From NCBI GenBank assembly GCA_034433995.1, contig DAOTZU010000276.1, forward strand, positions 1 to 45,953: a stretch of 45,953 bases of DNA. The letters run 5' to 3'. Origin of the DNA: DAOTZU01 sp034433995 (lineage in GTDB: Bacteria > Chloroflexota > Anaerolineae > UBA1429). This document shows, piece by piece, positions 1 through 8,484 of the stretch; position 1 is the stretch's first letter; every line of letters begins with the position of its first letter. Under the pieces are notes generated by a model, which saw only the letters and a program-made list of their open reading frames with translations, ran no database searches and was not told where the DNA came from. The position numbers and the translations under genes were made by a program.

Positions 1-2
1 TG

Positions 3-1040
3 CTCCTGGTGCCCCAGAACGCCGCCGCCTTTGCCGCCCTGCGCCAGCAGGCCCTGGCGGCGGGCAAGGAAGTGAACGGCGCTGACTATACACCTTTCAC
101 CGTGCTGCAATTGACCCATTCCGGCCGCTACAGCCGCCCGGTGGATAAGCCTGCCCCCATCCTGGCCCACCATGACGGCATCCTGGATAAGGTCCAGGGC
201 CTGCCGCCCGATTACCCTTTGATCTCCGACGAGGAGCTGGACCGCCTGACCGACCGGTATCTCGCGGCGGCGCGTCTGGCCCGCGATTGTGGCTTTGATG
301 GGGTGGATATCAAGAGCTGCCACCGCTATCTGATGTCCGAACTGTTGGCCGCCCACACCCGGCCGGGCCGCTATGGCGGCTCCTTTGAGAACCGCACTCG
401 CTTGCTCTTGGAGGTGGTCCGCCGGGTGCGGGCGGAACTCCCCGAGTTGGAGCTGACCATCCGCCTCAACGTCTATGACGGCCACCCCTATCCTTGGGGC
501 TGGGGCGTCTCCAAGGAGGACCCCAAGATCCCCGATCTCAGCGAGCCGCTGCGCCTCATCGGCCTCTTGCTGGCGGAGGGGGTGGTGTTGATCAACGTCA
601 CGGCGGGCAACCCCTACTTTACGCCCCACATCAACCGCCCCTTCGATGCCAACGTGGTGGGCGGCTACACGCCGGAGGAGCATCCTTTGGAGGGCGTGGC
701 CCGCTTGATCAACCTGGCCCGCCAGGTGAAGCAGACCTATCCGGAGCTGGTGGTGGTGGGTTCGGGGTACTCCTGGTTGCGGCAATATTTGGGCAACGTG
801 GCCGCCGCCGTGGTGCGGCGCGGCTGGGCCGATATGGTGGGCGTGGGGCGCGAGGCCTTTGCTTATCCTGATTTTGCCCGGGACCTGCTGCTCCGCGGCC
901 AGTTGGATCCCCGCCGGGTATGCATCACCTGCAGCCGTTGCACCCAGATCATGCGCGACCACGGCCCCACGGGCTGTGTGCCCTTTGATCAAGAGATCTA
1001 TGGCCCCATCTACGAGGCCGGCCGCCGGCAGCAACCCTAA
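3..1040 (+). CDS. NADH:flavin oxidoreductase, old yellow enzyme family (5' end outside window)
   Basis: The reading frame is open from the window edge, so the N-terminus is missing. The visible 343 residues after the GTG at 9 hold the C-terminal three quarters of an FMN-binding TIM barrel: QLTHSGRY early on, a long R-x-x-YGGS-x-ENR segment, and VGVGREAFAYPDFARDLL near the end. A C-x2-C-x2-C cluster (CITCSRC) with another Cys 11 residues on closes the protein. This is the [4Fe-4S] signature of the 2,4-dienoyl-CoA reductase branch rather than classical OYE. The chain stops just after it, so the FAD/NAD(P)H domain of dienoyl-CoA reductase is absent. The usual EIH-x-AHGYL active-site stretch reads DIKSCHRYL, so the substrate is unclear. 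It is convergent with the next gene, 2 bp away. Confidence 0.85.
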   Translation, partial: LLVPQNAAAFAALRQQALAAGKEVNGADYTPFTVLQLTHSGRYSRPVDKPAPILAHHDGILDKVQGLPPDYPLISDEELDRLTDRYLAAARLARDCGFDGVDIKSCHRYLMSELLAAHTRPGRYGGSFENRTRLLLEVVRRVRAELPELELTIRLNVYDGHPYPWGWGVSKEDPKIPDLSEPLRLIGLLLAEGVVLINVTAGNPYFTPHINRPFDANVVGGYTPEEHPLEGVARLINLARQVKQTYPELVVVGSGYSWLRQYLGNVAAAVVRRGWADMVGVGREAFAYPDFARDLLLRGQLDPRRVCITCSRCTQIMRDHGPTGCVPFDQEIYGPIYEAGRRQQP

Positions 1041-1042
1041 GC

Positions 1043-2362
1043 TCAGTCGCGCAATACGGCCGCGGGCACCTTCTCGCGCAGGCCGAACCAGTGGATGGGG
1101 TTATCGTGCAAGAGCCAACGGCCCAGGGTGATGGCCCGCTCGGCGGTGAGGTCGCCATCGGCCACCTTCTCCGCCAGGGTGCGGGCGATGTTCTCCTTGG
1201 CCATGATGGCGTGGCCGTAGGTGCCCTCGATAAAAATGAAATCGCCGCCAAAGCCGTGGATCTTGTTGGCCGGCACAGCGTCGAGGCACTCGCTTAAAGC
1301 CCGCCGCCCCGCCGCCGGATTGATGATCCACATCCAGCAAAAGTCAATGGCCACGTTGGGGAAATTCTTGGCCAGGGTGATCAGCTCCTCCTGGTAGGGG
1401 TAGCTGATATGATAGATGTCGAACTTGACCTTGGGATACTTGAAAAAGAGGTTGCTGAGGAGCGCCGCCCGTGAATTGCCGATGGTGTTGCCGTTCCCTT
1501 CTTGCAGGCCGGTGTGAAACTTGACCGTCAGCCGGTATTTGGCGCATTGTTGCAGGCTGAAATGCACCAGGTAGTCTTGGATGGCCCGCATCTCGGCCAG
1601 AGAGGGCATGCTGACGTTGCGTTCCCAGCCGGTGTTGAGCAGACGGTTGAACAGCGGCTCGATCTCGCCGCGGGCGCGGTCCTCAAAGAATAGCGGGCGG
1701 CTGTAGGCCAAACCGAACTTTAGGGCGCCGGCTTGGGCGGCATAGGCGGCAAAACGCTCCTCGATGGCCTCCAGATAATCGTCCAAGCAGAGGATCTCGC
1801 GCCCCCAGCCGCTGCGCCAGGTGGTCTCGGCCAGGTCCACAAAGGGCGAAAGCAGGTCTTGCACAAAAAGGGAGCGATCGTATTCGGGCGTCCACATGCG
1901 GGGGATGGGCCCCAGGCGCTCCAACCGATGCCACAAAGCCACGGCGATGCCGGCCTTGTCCATCACCTCCCGGTAGAAACCCGGACGGCGGTTGGCGGCC
2001 ATCCGCGCCGAAAGAGGTTCCACCGTCTCGGCGCTGAGGCCGTCCAGGCCGTAAAGATCGCGGATGGCCACCTCCAAGCAGCGGCCGTAGCCCGTGGCGC
2101 GCACATAAGGCCAATAGGGAGCCATGAGGCGCCACTTTTCTTGGGGGCTGAGGGAGGGATCGCCCTGGATACGCAGCATATCACTCAGCGGGCAGCCCGC
2201 CGAGATCAGGTCACAGTTGGCATAGTGCAAAAAGAGGCGGCCGAAATCCACCGGCTGGGCGGCGAACTCGGCCTCGGTATCCAGGTGTTCGTGGGTATCC
2301 ACGATGGGCACGGCGTCCAAGGCGCTGCGGAGCTCCCGTTCCAAAGCCACATCTCGTGTCAT
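1043..2362 (-). CDS. Amidohydrolase-2 family protein, uronate isomerase-like
   Basis: A 439-residue metal-dependent TIM-barrel protein. The N-terminal DTHEHLD (residues about 22-28) gives the HxH metal pair. ALKFGLAY in mid-protein, KFHTG and DIYHISYP downstream, and HGFGGDF near residue 375 supply candidate Lys, His and Asp ligands in the order expected for the amidohydrolase superfamily. Overall length and the C-terminal LHDNPIHWFGL resemble the glucuronate isomerase branch (UxaC-like). The start is the ATG at 2362, preceded by GAGAGGGG. The gene is divergent from the methyltransferase at 2402 and convergent with the flavin oxidoreductase. A role in uronate or sugar-acid metabolism fits the rest of the window but is inference; a lactonase or decarboxylase role is also possible. 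Confidence 0.75.
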   Translation of the reverse strand: MTRDVALERELRSALDAVPIVDTHEHLDTEAEFAAQPVDFGRLFLHYANCDLISAGCPLSDMLRIQGDPSLSPQEKWRLMAPYWPYVRATGYGRCLEVAIRDLYGLDGLSAETVEPLSARMAANRRPGFYREVMDKAGIAVALWHRLERLGPIPRMWTPEYDRSLFVQDLLSPFVDLAETTWRSGWGREILCLDDYLEAIEERFAAYAAQAGALKFGLAYSRPLFFEDRARGEIEPLFNRLLNTGWERNVSMPSLAEMRAIQDYLVHFSLQQCAKYRLTVKFHTGLQEGNGNTIGNSRAALLSNLFFKYPKVKFDIYHISYPYQEELITLAKNFPNVAIDFCWMWIINPAAGRRALSECLDAVPANKIHGFGGDFIFIEGTYGHAIMAKENIARTLAEKVADGDLTAERAITLGRWLLHDNPIHWFGLREKVPAAVLRD

Positions 2363-2391
2363 GGCGCACCCCTCTCGTGCAGGATAGGGTT

Positions 2392-2420
2392 AGCATAGCG
2401 CATGATGGAGCAAAAGACAA
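2392..2420 (-). promoter_or_regulatory. Sigma70-type promoter for the amidohydrolase gene
   Basis: On the minus strand, TTGTCT (2420-2415) and TATGCT (2397-2392) are separated by exactly 17 bp. The -35 box lies inside the first codons of the divergent methyltransferase gene, so the two transcription units share a very short control region. Confidence 0.5.
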
Positions 2421-3529
2421 GAGGGACAAGCCCTCAGAAACGCTGTTATTACGCCCACACCATGCCCGGCCTGGAGGAGATCGCCTGGAGCGAGATCCAG
2501 CAGCGGGCGGCGGGCGCGGCCAAGATCGCCAGCCAGGTGATCCCGGAAAAAAACGGCCTGGTGCTCTTTGATTACGCCGGGCCGCCGGCCGATCTCTTGC
2601 GCCTGCGCACCACCGAGGATATCTTTTTCCTGGTGGAGCGCCTGCGGATTGCCCGGGGCTACCAGGGGTTGGAGCAAATCCATCAGGCCCTGTTGACCAG
2701 CCGCGCCCTGGAGGAAGGGCTGGCCCTGCACAAGGCGCTGCACCACCGGGAAGGCAAGCGGCGACTGCGGTTCCGCGTCATCTCCCGCCTGGCCGGCCAG
2801 GGGCATCCCTATCGCCGTCTCGAGCTGGGCCAAACGGTAGCCAAGGCCCTGAGCCAACGCTCCGGCTCAAGATGGCAGGCCGTGGAGGAGGGGGAGGATT
2901 TTGAGGTGTGGGTCAACCTCATCGGGCTGGATTGCATCTGTGGCCTGCGCCTCTCCGACGCCACCATGCGCCACCGGGATTACAAGGCGGCCCACATCGC
3001 GGCCTCGTTGCGCCCCTCGGTGGCGGCGGCCATGGTCTGGCTCACCGAGCCCCAGGCGACGGATATCTTCCTGGACCCCTTTTGCGGCGCGGGGACGCTG
3101 CTCATCGAGCGCGGCTCCTGTGCCCGGCACAAGCTCCTGGTGGGGGGCGATCTGGATCCGGCGGCGTTGCGGGCGGCGGCGGAGAACATCGGCCCGCGCC
3201 ATAAACCCTGCCACTTGCTGCGCTGGGACGCCCGCTACCTGCCCCTGGCGGAGCACAGTGTGGATGTCATCGCCACCAACCCGCCCTTTGGCAAAAAGAT
3301 CGGCAGCCACGAGGAGAATGTATCCCTGTACCGCCGTTTCTTGGCCGAGGCCGAGCGAGTCCTGGCCCCGCAAGGACGTCTGGCGCTGGTCACCGGCGAG
3401 GTCACCCTGATGGACGAGCTCTTGAGGGAATCTCGCGCCTGGCGCGTTGCGCGGAGCTACGCCATCACCCTCCTGGGGGAAAGGGCCAAGATCTATCTCC
3501 TCAAACGCCGTCTCACGGGCCAAGGCTGA
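2402..3529 (+). CDS. THUMP-domain class I SAM-dependent RNA methyltransferase (Trm14/TrmN-like)
   Basis: A 375-residue protein with an N-terminal THUMP-type RNA-binding part (residues about 15-170, starting YYAHTMPGLEEIAWSEI) and a C-terminal Rossmann methyltransferase. DPFCGAGTLLIE near residue 224 is the SAM-binding motif I, and NPPFGKKIG near residue 293 is the N-P-P-F motif of N-methyltransferases that act on an exocyclic amine. This architecture is that of tRNA guanine-N2 methyltransferases (Trm14/TrmN, position 6) and of one half of RlmL. The length matches Trm14 better than RlmL, which is about 700 residues. Two ATGs are adjacent (2402, 2405). No good Shine-Dalgarno is visible, so the message may have a very short leader. 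The exact target base cannot be read from sequence. Confidence 0.8.
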   Translation: MMEQKTRGTSPQKRCYYAHTMPGLEEIAWSEIQQRAAGAAKIASQVIPEKNGLVLFDYAGPPADLLRLRTTEDIFFLVERLRIARGYQGLEQIHQALLTSRALEEGLALHKALHHREGKRRLRFRVISRLAGQGHPYRRLELGQTVAKALSQRSGSRWQAVEEGEDFEVWVNLIGLDCICGLRLSDATMRHRDYKAAHIAASLRPSVAAAMVWLTEPQATDIFLDPFCGAGTLLIERGSCARHKLLVGGDLDPAALRAAAENIGPRHKPCHLLRWDARYLPLAEHSVDVIATNPPFGKKIGSHEENVSLYRRFLAEAERVLAPQGRLALVTGEVTLMDELLRESRAWRVARSYAITLLGERAKIYLLKRRLTGQG

Positions 3530-3568
3530 TGGCCGGGCAAGGCCTTTGGCATGGGCCAGCCTCGAACG

Positions 3569-3586
3569 GCCCCAGGGCCCTGGGGC
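3569..3586. repeat. 18-bp perfect palindrome between convergent genes
   Basis: GCCCCAGGG directly followed by its reverse complement, lying between the stops of the THUMP methyltransferase and the DinG gene. No T-tract follows on either strand, so it is not a canonical intrinsic terminator, but its position suggests a shared 3'-end structure. Confidence 0.5.
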
Positions 3587-3595
3587 ACGTACTCG

Positions 3596-6451
3596 TTAGC
3601 CTTTCGCGGGCACCTCGAGCTCGGCACGGGTTTGGGGGTCCAACCAACGCCGGGCCAGGCCCGGCAGCGCCTCCAACGGCCCTTGGCGCGCCGTGCAGGG
3701 GGGCAGGGAACGGAGGATGAGCTTGCCGTAGGGTTTGGTCAGCAGGCGCTTATCCAGCACCACCACCAGGCCATAATCGGTCTTGCTGCGGATGAGCCGG
3801 CCGAACCCTTGGCGGAAACGCAAGATGGAATCGGGCAGGTAATATTCGTTAAAAGGATCCTCAAAGGTCTCGGCCCGCGCCGAGAGCACGGGGTCGGTGG
3901 GGACGGCGAAGGGCAGCCGGGTGATCACCAAGCAACTCAGGGCCTGCCCGACGACATCCACCCCTTCCCAAAAGCTTCTGGTGCCCAAAAGGACGGCCTT
4001 GGGGGTGGTGCGAAAGCTATCCAAGATCTGCCGGCGCGAGCCATCAAAGCCCTGCCCCAAGACAATGATCCCCTCCTGCTCCAAAGGCCCCTGGATGGCG
4101 CGATAGGTGGCGTTGAGCTGGCTATTGGCGGTAAAGAGGACCAAGGTGCGCCCCTCGGTGGCGCGGCAGAGGTCGATCAGGGCGCGCTCGACGGTCTTTT
4201 GGTAATACGGCTCGCTCGGTTCGGGGATATCCTTGGGCACGTAGAGCAACACCGCCGAGCGAAAGTCAAAGGGCGAATCCAACGCCAAGGTCACAGGATC
4301 TTCCAAGCCCAGGCGTTGCTGGATGAAATGAAAATCTTGGCCCGTCCGCAAGGTGGCAGAGGTCAACACGAGGGTATCCACCTGGGCAAAGAGCCGCTCG
4401 CGCAGGAGAGGGCCGACGTGCAGGGGCGCGCTACAGAGGGTGATCTCCTGCTCCCGTCGGGATACCGAGATCCAGTAGATCCCCTGGGCGTCGGGCTGCA
4501 TGAGGATTTTGTCCATGTTGGCCCACATCTCTTGGCCGCGCTGGCGCTGCGCCTCGATCTCTTGGACCAGTTCGTCGCGGGCGGCGTCCTCGCCCAGGTC
4601 AAGCGCGTTGATTTGGGAGGCCAGCCGCTCCAATCCCCGCAGCACCTGGCGTAACGGGGCGGCAAAGTTCTCCCAAGCGATCTCTACGGCGCTCCAATCG
4701 GGTTGGGTGCGCAGGCCGGAGGTGAGGGGAATATGTTGGTCATAGCCCTCGGCCAGGTTGGTATTTTTGTCGACATGGTTGGCCAAAAAGCCTTCCAGGC
4801 CGTTAAAGAGCTCATAAAGCCGCCGTTGGGCGGTATCCACCTCGGTGCGTAGGCTCTGGATCAACGCCGTGAGGGCCTGCTGCGCCGTGGGAGAGCATTG
4901 GGGATGTTGAAAGATGGCCGGCACCTTGGCCAAAAGTCCCCCCGGCATATCGCCCCCCTCGAAGCTGAGCCCCACCAAAAAAGCATACAGCTCGCGGCGG
5001 CCCACCTCAAAGCCGAATTGTGCCGTCGCTTGGTCTTCGAGGTGGTGGGCCTCGTCAATGATGAGATGTTTGTACTCTGGCAGGATGCGGTTCTCCAAGA
5101 CCAGATCGGAGAGGAGCAGGGCGTGGTTGATGATGACCAGATGGGCGCGCTCGGCGCGGGCCCGGGCCCGGTAAAAGAAACAGCTCCCCTCCTGGCGGTA
5201 AGGGCAGCGATCGCCCAGGCAGGTCTGGGCGTCGGCCTGCACGTCAGCCCATACCGCGTTCTCCTCGTTGAGCAAAACCAATTCGACCCGGTCTCCCGTC
5301 TTGGTGAAGGGCAACCAGGCCAGGATCTTGGCCAAGACCCGCACCTGGTCCTCGCTCAGTTGCTGCGAACGCCGGAACAGCGCCAACCGGCGCAGGCAAA
5401 GGTAATTGCTGCGCCCCTTGAGCAAGGCCACATGGAACCCCACCGGCAGCAGCCGCTGAAGGTCGGGCAAGTCCTTGTTGTAGAGCTGGTCTTGCAAATT
5501 GATGGTGTTGGATGAAACCACCACCCGCCGGCCGTTCTGAACGGCGAAATAGATCGCCGGCAAGAGATAGGCCAGGGATTTGCCCGTGCCGGTGCCCGCC
5601 TCCACCAAAAGGTGGTGGGGCCGGTTAAAGGCCTCGGCGACGGCCTTGAGCATCTCGATCTGTTGTTCGCGGTATTCATAGCCGGGAAAGGCCTTGGCGA
5701 TGGCGCCCCCCGGCGAGATCATGGCGGCCAGCGCCTGCGCGTCCACCGGAGTGACCGTTTCGGCGGGCCGCAGCGGGGGGAAATCCTCCTCCGGCGCGGC
5801 CAGGGGCAACCGCCAAGAGCGCGCCTCCTTGGCCCGGAAGAACGACCCCGCCTGGCGCTCCCGCCGCTCTTGCAAGACCTCGCGGAAGAGATGGCGCAAG
5901 GGCCAGGCGCTCTTTTCGGCCAGGGTGACCACCTCCTCCAACAAGGGCAGCTCCCAACGCTCCAAGCGCTCCAGCAGCGCCAAGAAAAGATCCTTGGTGG
6001 CCAGGGCATCGGCCAAGGCGCGGTGGCTCTGTTCCAGGGGAATGCCCAGAAACTCGGCCAGGTTGGAGAGGCTGTAGCGTTGCACCTCGGGCACCAAGAT
6101 CGTGGCCAGCTCAAAGGTGTCGATGGCCAAGTTGTTCAGATCCAGGCCGTGGCGCCTTAGGAAGCGCAGATCCATGGCGATGGTGTGGGCGACCAGGGGC
6201 AAACTACCGATGAAGGATAGAATCCTGCCCGAAAGGGCGCGCAACGTGGGGGCGCGGCCGATCTCTAGCTGGGAGATGCCGACCAATTGCTGCACCTTGA
6301 GGGGGATGGGCCGTTGGGTGTTCACCAGGCTGGCAAAGCTCTCCACCACCTGGTGCCCCTGAAACTTGACCAGGGCGATCTCGATGATCTCGTCCCGATC
6401 GGGGTCGAGGCCGGTGAACTCCAGGTCAAGGGCGATGTAGGTGCGTGGCAT
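3596..6451 (-). CDS. dinG: DnaQ-DinG fusion: 3'-5' exonuclease plus Fe-S superfamily 2 helicase
   Basis: A 951-residue DNA repair protein. Residues 1-170 are a DnaQ/DEDD exonuclease: ALDLEFTGLD gives Exo I (D-x-E), LVAHTIAMDLRFL is Exo II, and HRALADALATKDLF is Exo III. The remainder is an XPD/DinG-type 5'-3' helicase with Walker A EAGTGTGKS near residue 284 and the DEAH box IIDEAHHLED near 465. A Cys in SNYLCLRR and three more in CLGDRCPYRQEGSC are placed as the four ligands of the [4Fe-4S] cluster. FWEGVDVVG and GFGRLIRS are helicase motifs V and VI. The fused form is typical of Gram-positive-like lineages, whereas E. coli DinG has no nuclease. The start at 6451 has GGAG upstream and follows a readable promoter. 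Confidence 0.92.
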   Translation of the reverse strand: MPRTYIALDLEFTGLDPDRDEIIEIALVKFQGHQVVESFASLVNTQRPIPLKVQQLVGISQLEIGRAPTLRALSGRILSFIGSLPLVAHTIAMDLRFLRRHGLDLNNLAIDTFELATILVPEVQRYSLSNLAEFLGIPLEQSHRALADALATKDLFLALLERLERWELPLLEEVVTLAEKSAWPLRHLFREVLQERRERQAGSFFRAKEARSWRLPLAAPEEDFPPLRPAETVTPVDAQALAAMISPGGAIAKAFPGYEYREQQIEMLKAVAEAFNRPHHLLVEAGTGTGKSLAYLLPAIYFAVQNGRRVVVSSNTINLQDQLYNKDLPDLQRLLPVGFHVALLKGRSNYLCLRRLALFRRSQQLSEDQVRVLAKILAWLPFTKTGDRVELVLLNEENAVWADVQADAQTCLGDRCPYRQEGSCFFYRARARAERAHLVIINHALLLSDLVLENRILPEYKHLIIDEAHHLEDQATAQFGFEVGRRELYAFLVGLSFEGGDMPGGLLAKVPAIFQHPQCSPTAQQALTALIQSLRTEVDTAQRRLYELFNGLEGFLANHVDKNTNLAEGYDQHIPLTSGLRTQPDWSAVEIAWENFAAPLRQVLRGLERLASQINALDLGEDAARDELVQEIEAQRQRGQEMWANMDKILMQPDAQGIYWISVSRREQEITLCSAPLHVGPLLRERLFAQVDTLVLTSATLRTGQDFHFIQQRLGLEDPVTLALDSPFDFRSAVLLYVPKDIPEPSEPYYQKTVERALIDLCRATEGRTLVLFTANSQLNATYRAIQGPLEQEGIIVLGQGFDGSRRQILDSFRTTPKAVLLGTRSFWEGVDVVGQALSCLVITRLPFAVPTDPVLSARAETFEDPFNEYYLPDSILRFRQGFGRLIRSKTDYGLVVVLDKRLLTKPYGKLILRSLPPCTARQGPLEALPGLARRWLDPQTRAELEVPAKG

Positions 6452-6488
6452 GGGGCTCCGCTTCTAGGGGTCCTGTGGACCCAGGACC

Positions 6489-6517
6489 ATTATACCCACT
6501 CTTGAGCACAGCCCCAA
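6489..6517 (-). promoter_or_regulatory. Promoter for dinG
   Basis: Minus-strand TATAAT (6494-6489) lies 17 bp downstream of TTGGGG (6517-6512). The -35 box abuts the T-tract of the upstream terminator. A 7-bp hairpin (GGTCCTG/CAGGACC) lies in the leader at 6469-6488. Confidence 0.55.
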
Positions 6518-6553
6518 AAATCCGGGGACGCCTCGTCCGAGGCATCCCCGGAT
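6516..6553 (-). terminator. Intrinsic terminator of the groEL-like/propeller operon
   Basis: A 16-bp stem (one G-T wobble) with a 2-nt loop, arms 6520-6535 and 6538-6553, followed on the minus strand by TTTT. It lies just downstream of the propeller gene stop at 6577. Confidence 0.85.
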
Positions 6554-6576
6554 GCATGGCGCAAGGTACCCGGCCC

Positions 6577-8484
6577 TCAGGCCAACTCGCGTTTCCACAA
6601 GGCGCCGCCCAAGCTCAGGGCGTAAAGGGTGTAGGTCTCTCCCTGGGGCGCGGCGGCGATGCTGATAAAGCTTTCCGCCTCAAGGCCATCCATATAGGCG
6701 TGCCAGGTGCGCCCGCCGTCAATGGAGCGATAGATCCCCGTGCCCGTGGCGGCAAAAAGCACGCCCCCCTCGTCCAGCTCGCCCAAGATGATCACGCCCA
6801 AAGTGTTGGCGCCGTTGGGGTCGATGCGGGTGCTGATCCACACATCCTTGGCCCGCCGCAAGGGGCGCAGACAGTAGGCGCCGGTGGCCAAAATGGCCTG
6901 CTCGGCCACGTTCTCTTGGACGCCCAACGGCAAGGCGATATCCATCCAACGGGCAAAGGAGGCCTGGGTGGTCACCTGGCGCCAGGTGCCGCCGCCATTG
7001 GTGGAACGCCAGAGGGCCACCCGCGGATCGCGGTTGGCCGTGCCGGGGATGGCCGTGCCCATGAGCACGGTGTGGTCTTGCCCATAATTCGGCGAGACCA
7101 CCAGGCTGAGGATCTCTTGCCCTTCGCAGGGCGAGGCGGCCTCTTGCCAGGTGGCGCCGCCATCCTGGGTGGCGAGGAGATGGCCATCCATGGTCCCGGC
7201 CCAGCCGCTGCCGTCGTTGGGGGCCAGGGAGAGCGCCTGGATGCCGGCCACAGAGCTGACGACCGTCCACGTCTTCCCACCATCGGTGGTGCGCAAGAGG
7301 CCGGCCTCTTGGCTGGCCACCAACAGCTCCTGGGGCGAGCGGATAAAGACGGTGGTTAAGGGGAGATACGCGCCCAGGCCGGGGATCCCTTGCCACGAGC
7401 GGCCGCCATCGGCAGAGCTCCACAGGCCCTCTTGGGGGCCGAGGGCGTAGAGCATCCCATCTTGGGCCAAAAGCCGGGCAAAGCCCCGGGCCGCCAGCCC
7501 TTCGACAGAGGGAGCCCACGTCTGGCCGGCGTCCGTGGAGCGCCAGATGCCACGATCGTGCAAGCCGGCCAGGAGCACCGAGGCATTGCCGGCCAGCGCC
7601 AAGACGGAGGTGGGCATCTCTTGGACGAGCCTCCAGGACCGGCCCCGATCGTCAGAGAGATAGATCGCCGCGCCGACGCCGGCCACCATGCGCCCGCTGG
7701 TGGCGAAATCCGGAGCAAGCCACAGGCAGTTCAGGGGGCCGCCGCCCAGGGCCTTTTGCCAAAGGTCCCAGGCGCGCCCGCCGTCGGTGGAGCAGTAGAG
7801 ATCGCCCGCCTCGGTGCCGGCGTAAACGGTGTGGTCCTCCTCAAAATTCGGGCTCACCGCGAGGACATCCACCGCATCATCGTCCAACATCAGCTCCGTC
7901 TCACGCCAGGCGCGGCCGCCGTTGGGGGAATAGTAAACGCCCTCGTTGGTGGCCGCGAACATGGTCTCGCGGCGCGACCAATCCAGCGGAGCGGCCAGGG
8001 CCAAGACGGTGGCGCTGCCCAGGCCAAAGCTGCTATCCTCCCATGTCTGGCCCGAGTTGCGGGTCACCAGGAGGCCGCCGCCATCGGTGGCGGCAAAGGC
8101 GGAGCCGTCTTTGCTGAAATTGGGTGAGGCCAGCATGGCCGTCACCGTCTTTTTGCGCTCGCTGGGCACCATCCCTGCCGTCCAGCTGCGGCCAAAGTTG
8201 AACGAGGCAAAAAGGTCCCCGCCCAAAGCGCCGGCAAAGAGGGCGCCGTTAGGGGCGACGGCCAGGGCGCTCAGCAAGGGGGTGGTCAGGCCGTTCAGGC
8301 TTTGGGCCCAGGTCTGGCCCAGATCATCCGAGAAAAAGACGCCGCAACCGGTGGCGGCCCAGCAACGCATCGCCTCGGCGATGGGCGAGATGGCCAGGCT
8401 GAACACTGTCCCACCGGAGGCGATGGGGCCCATCGGTTCCCACGGTTTGGCAGTCTCTTTGAGGGCGTTGGTCGAGATGCTCAT
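6577..8484 (-). CDS. Asp-box (BNR/sortilin-like) beta-propeller protein
   Basis: A 635-residue protein made almost entirely of beta-propeller blades. I count twelve Asp-box motifs of the S-x-D-x-G-x-x-W type, for example SDDLGQTW, STDGGRAW, SADGGRSW, TTDGGKTW and SIDGGRTW. They recur about every 40-50 residues, and the blade after each box reads like VLALA-SPNF. The N-terminus (MSISTNALKETAKPWEP) has no signal peptide or lipobox, so the protein should be cytosolic, unlike most secreted BNR proteins. The start ATG overlaps the stop of the chaperonin gene by 4 bp (ATGA), with AAGGAGA upstream, so the two are translationally coupled. No catalytic sialidase residues are evident. The function is unknown; a binding scaffold is most plausible. 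Confidence 0.85.
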   Translation of the reverse strand: MSISTNALKETAKPWEPMGPIASGGTVFSLAISPIAEAMRCWAATGCGVFFSDDLGQTWAQSLNGLTTPLLSALAVAPNGALFAGALGGDLFASFNFGRSWTAGMVPSERKKTVTAMLASPNFSKDGSAFAATDGGGLLVTRNSGQTWEDSSFGLGSATVLALAAPLDWSRRETMFAATNEGVYYSPNGGRAWRETELMLDDDAVDVLAVSPNFEEDHTVYAGTEAGDLYCSTDGGRAWDLWQKALGGGPLNCLWLAPDFATSGRMVAGVGAAIYLSDDRGRSWRLVQEMPTSVLALAGNASVLLAGLHDRGIWRSTDAGQTWAPSVEGLAARGFARLLAQDGMLYALGPQEGLWSSADGGRSWQGIPGLGAYLPLTTVFIRSPQELLVASQEAGLLRTTDGGKTWTVVSSVAGIQALSLAPNDGSGWAGTMDGHLLATQDGGATWQEAASPCEGQEILSLVVSPNYGQDHTVLMGTAIPGTANRDPRVALWRSTNGGGTWRQVTTQASFARWMDIALPLGVQENVAEQAILATGAYCLRPLRRAKDVWISTRIDPNGANTLGVIILGELDEGGVLFAATGTGIYRSIDGGRTWHAYMDGLEAESFISIAAAPQGETYTLYALSLGGALWKRELA

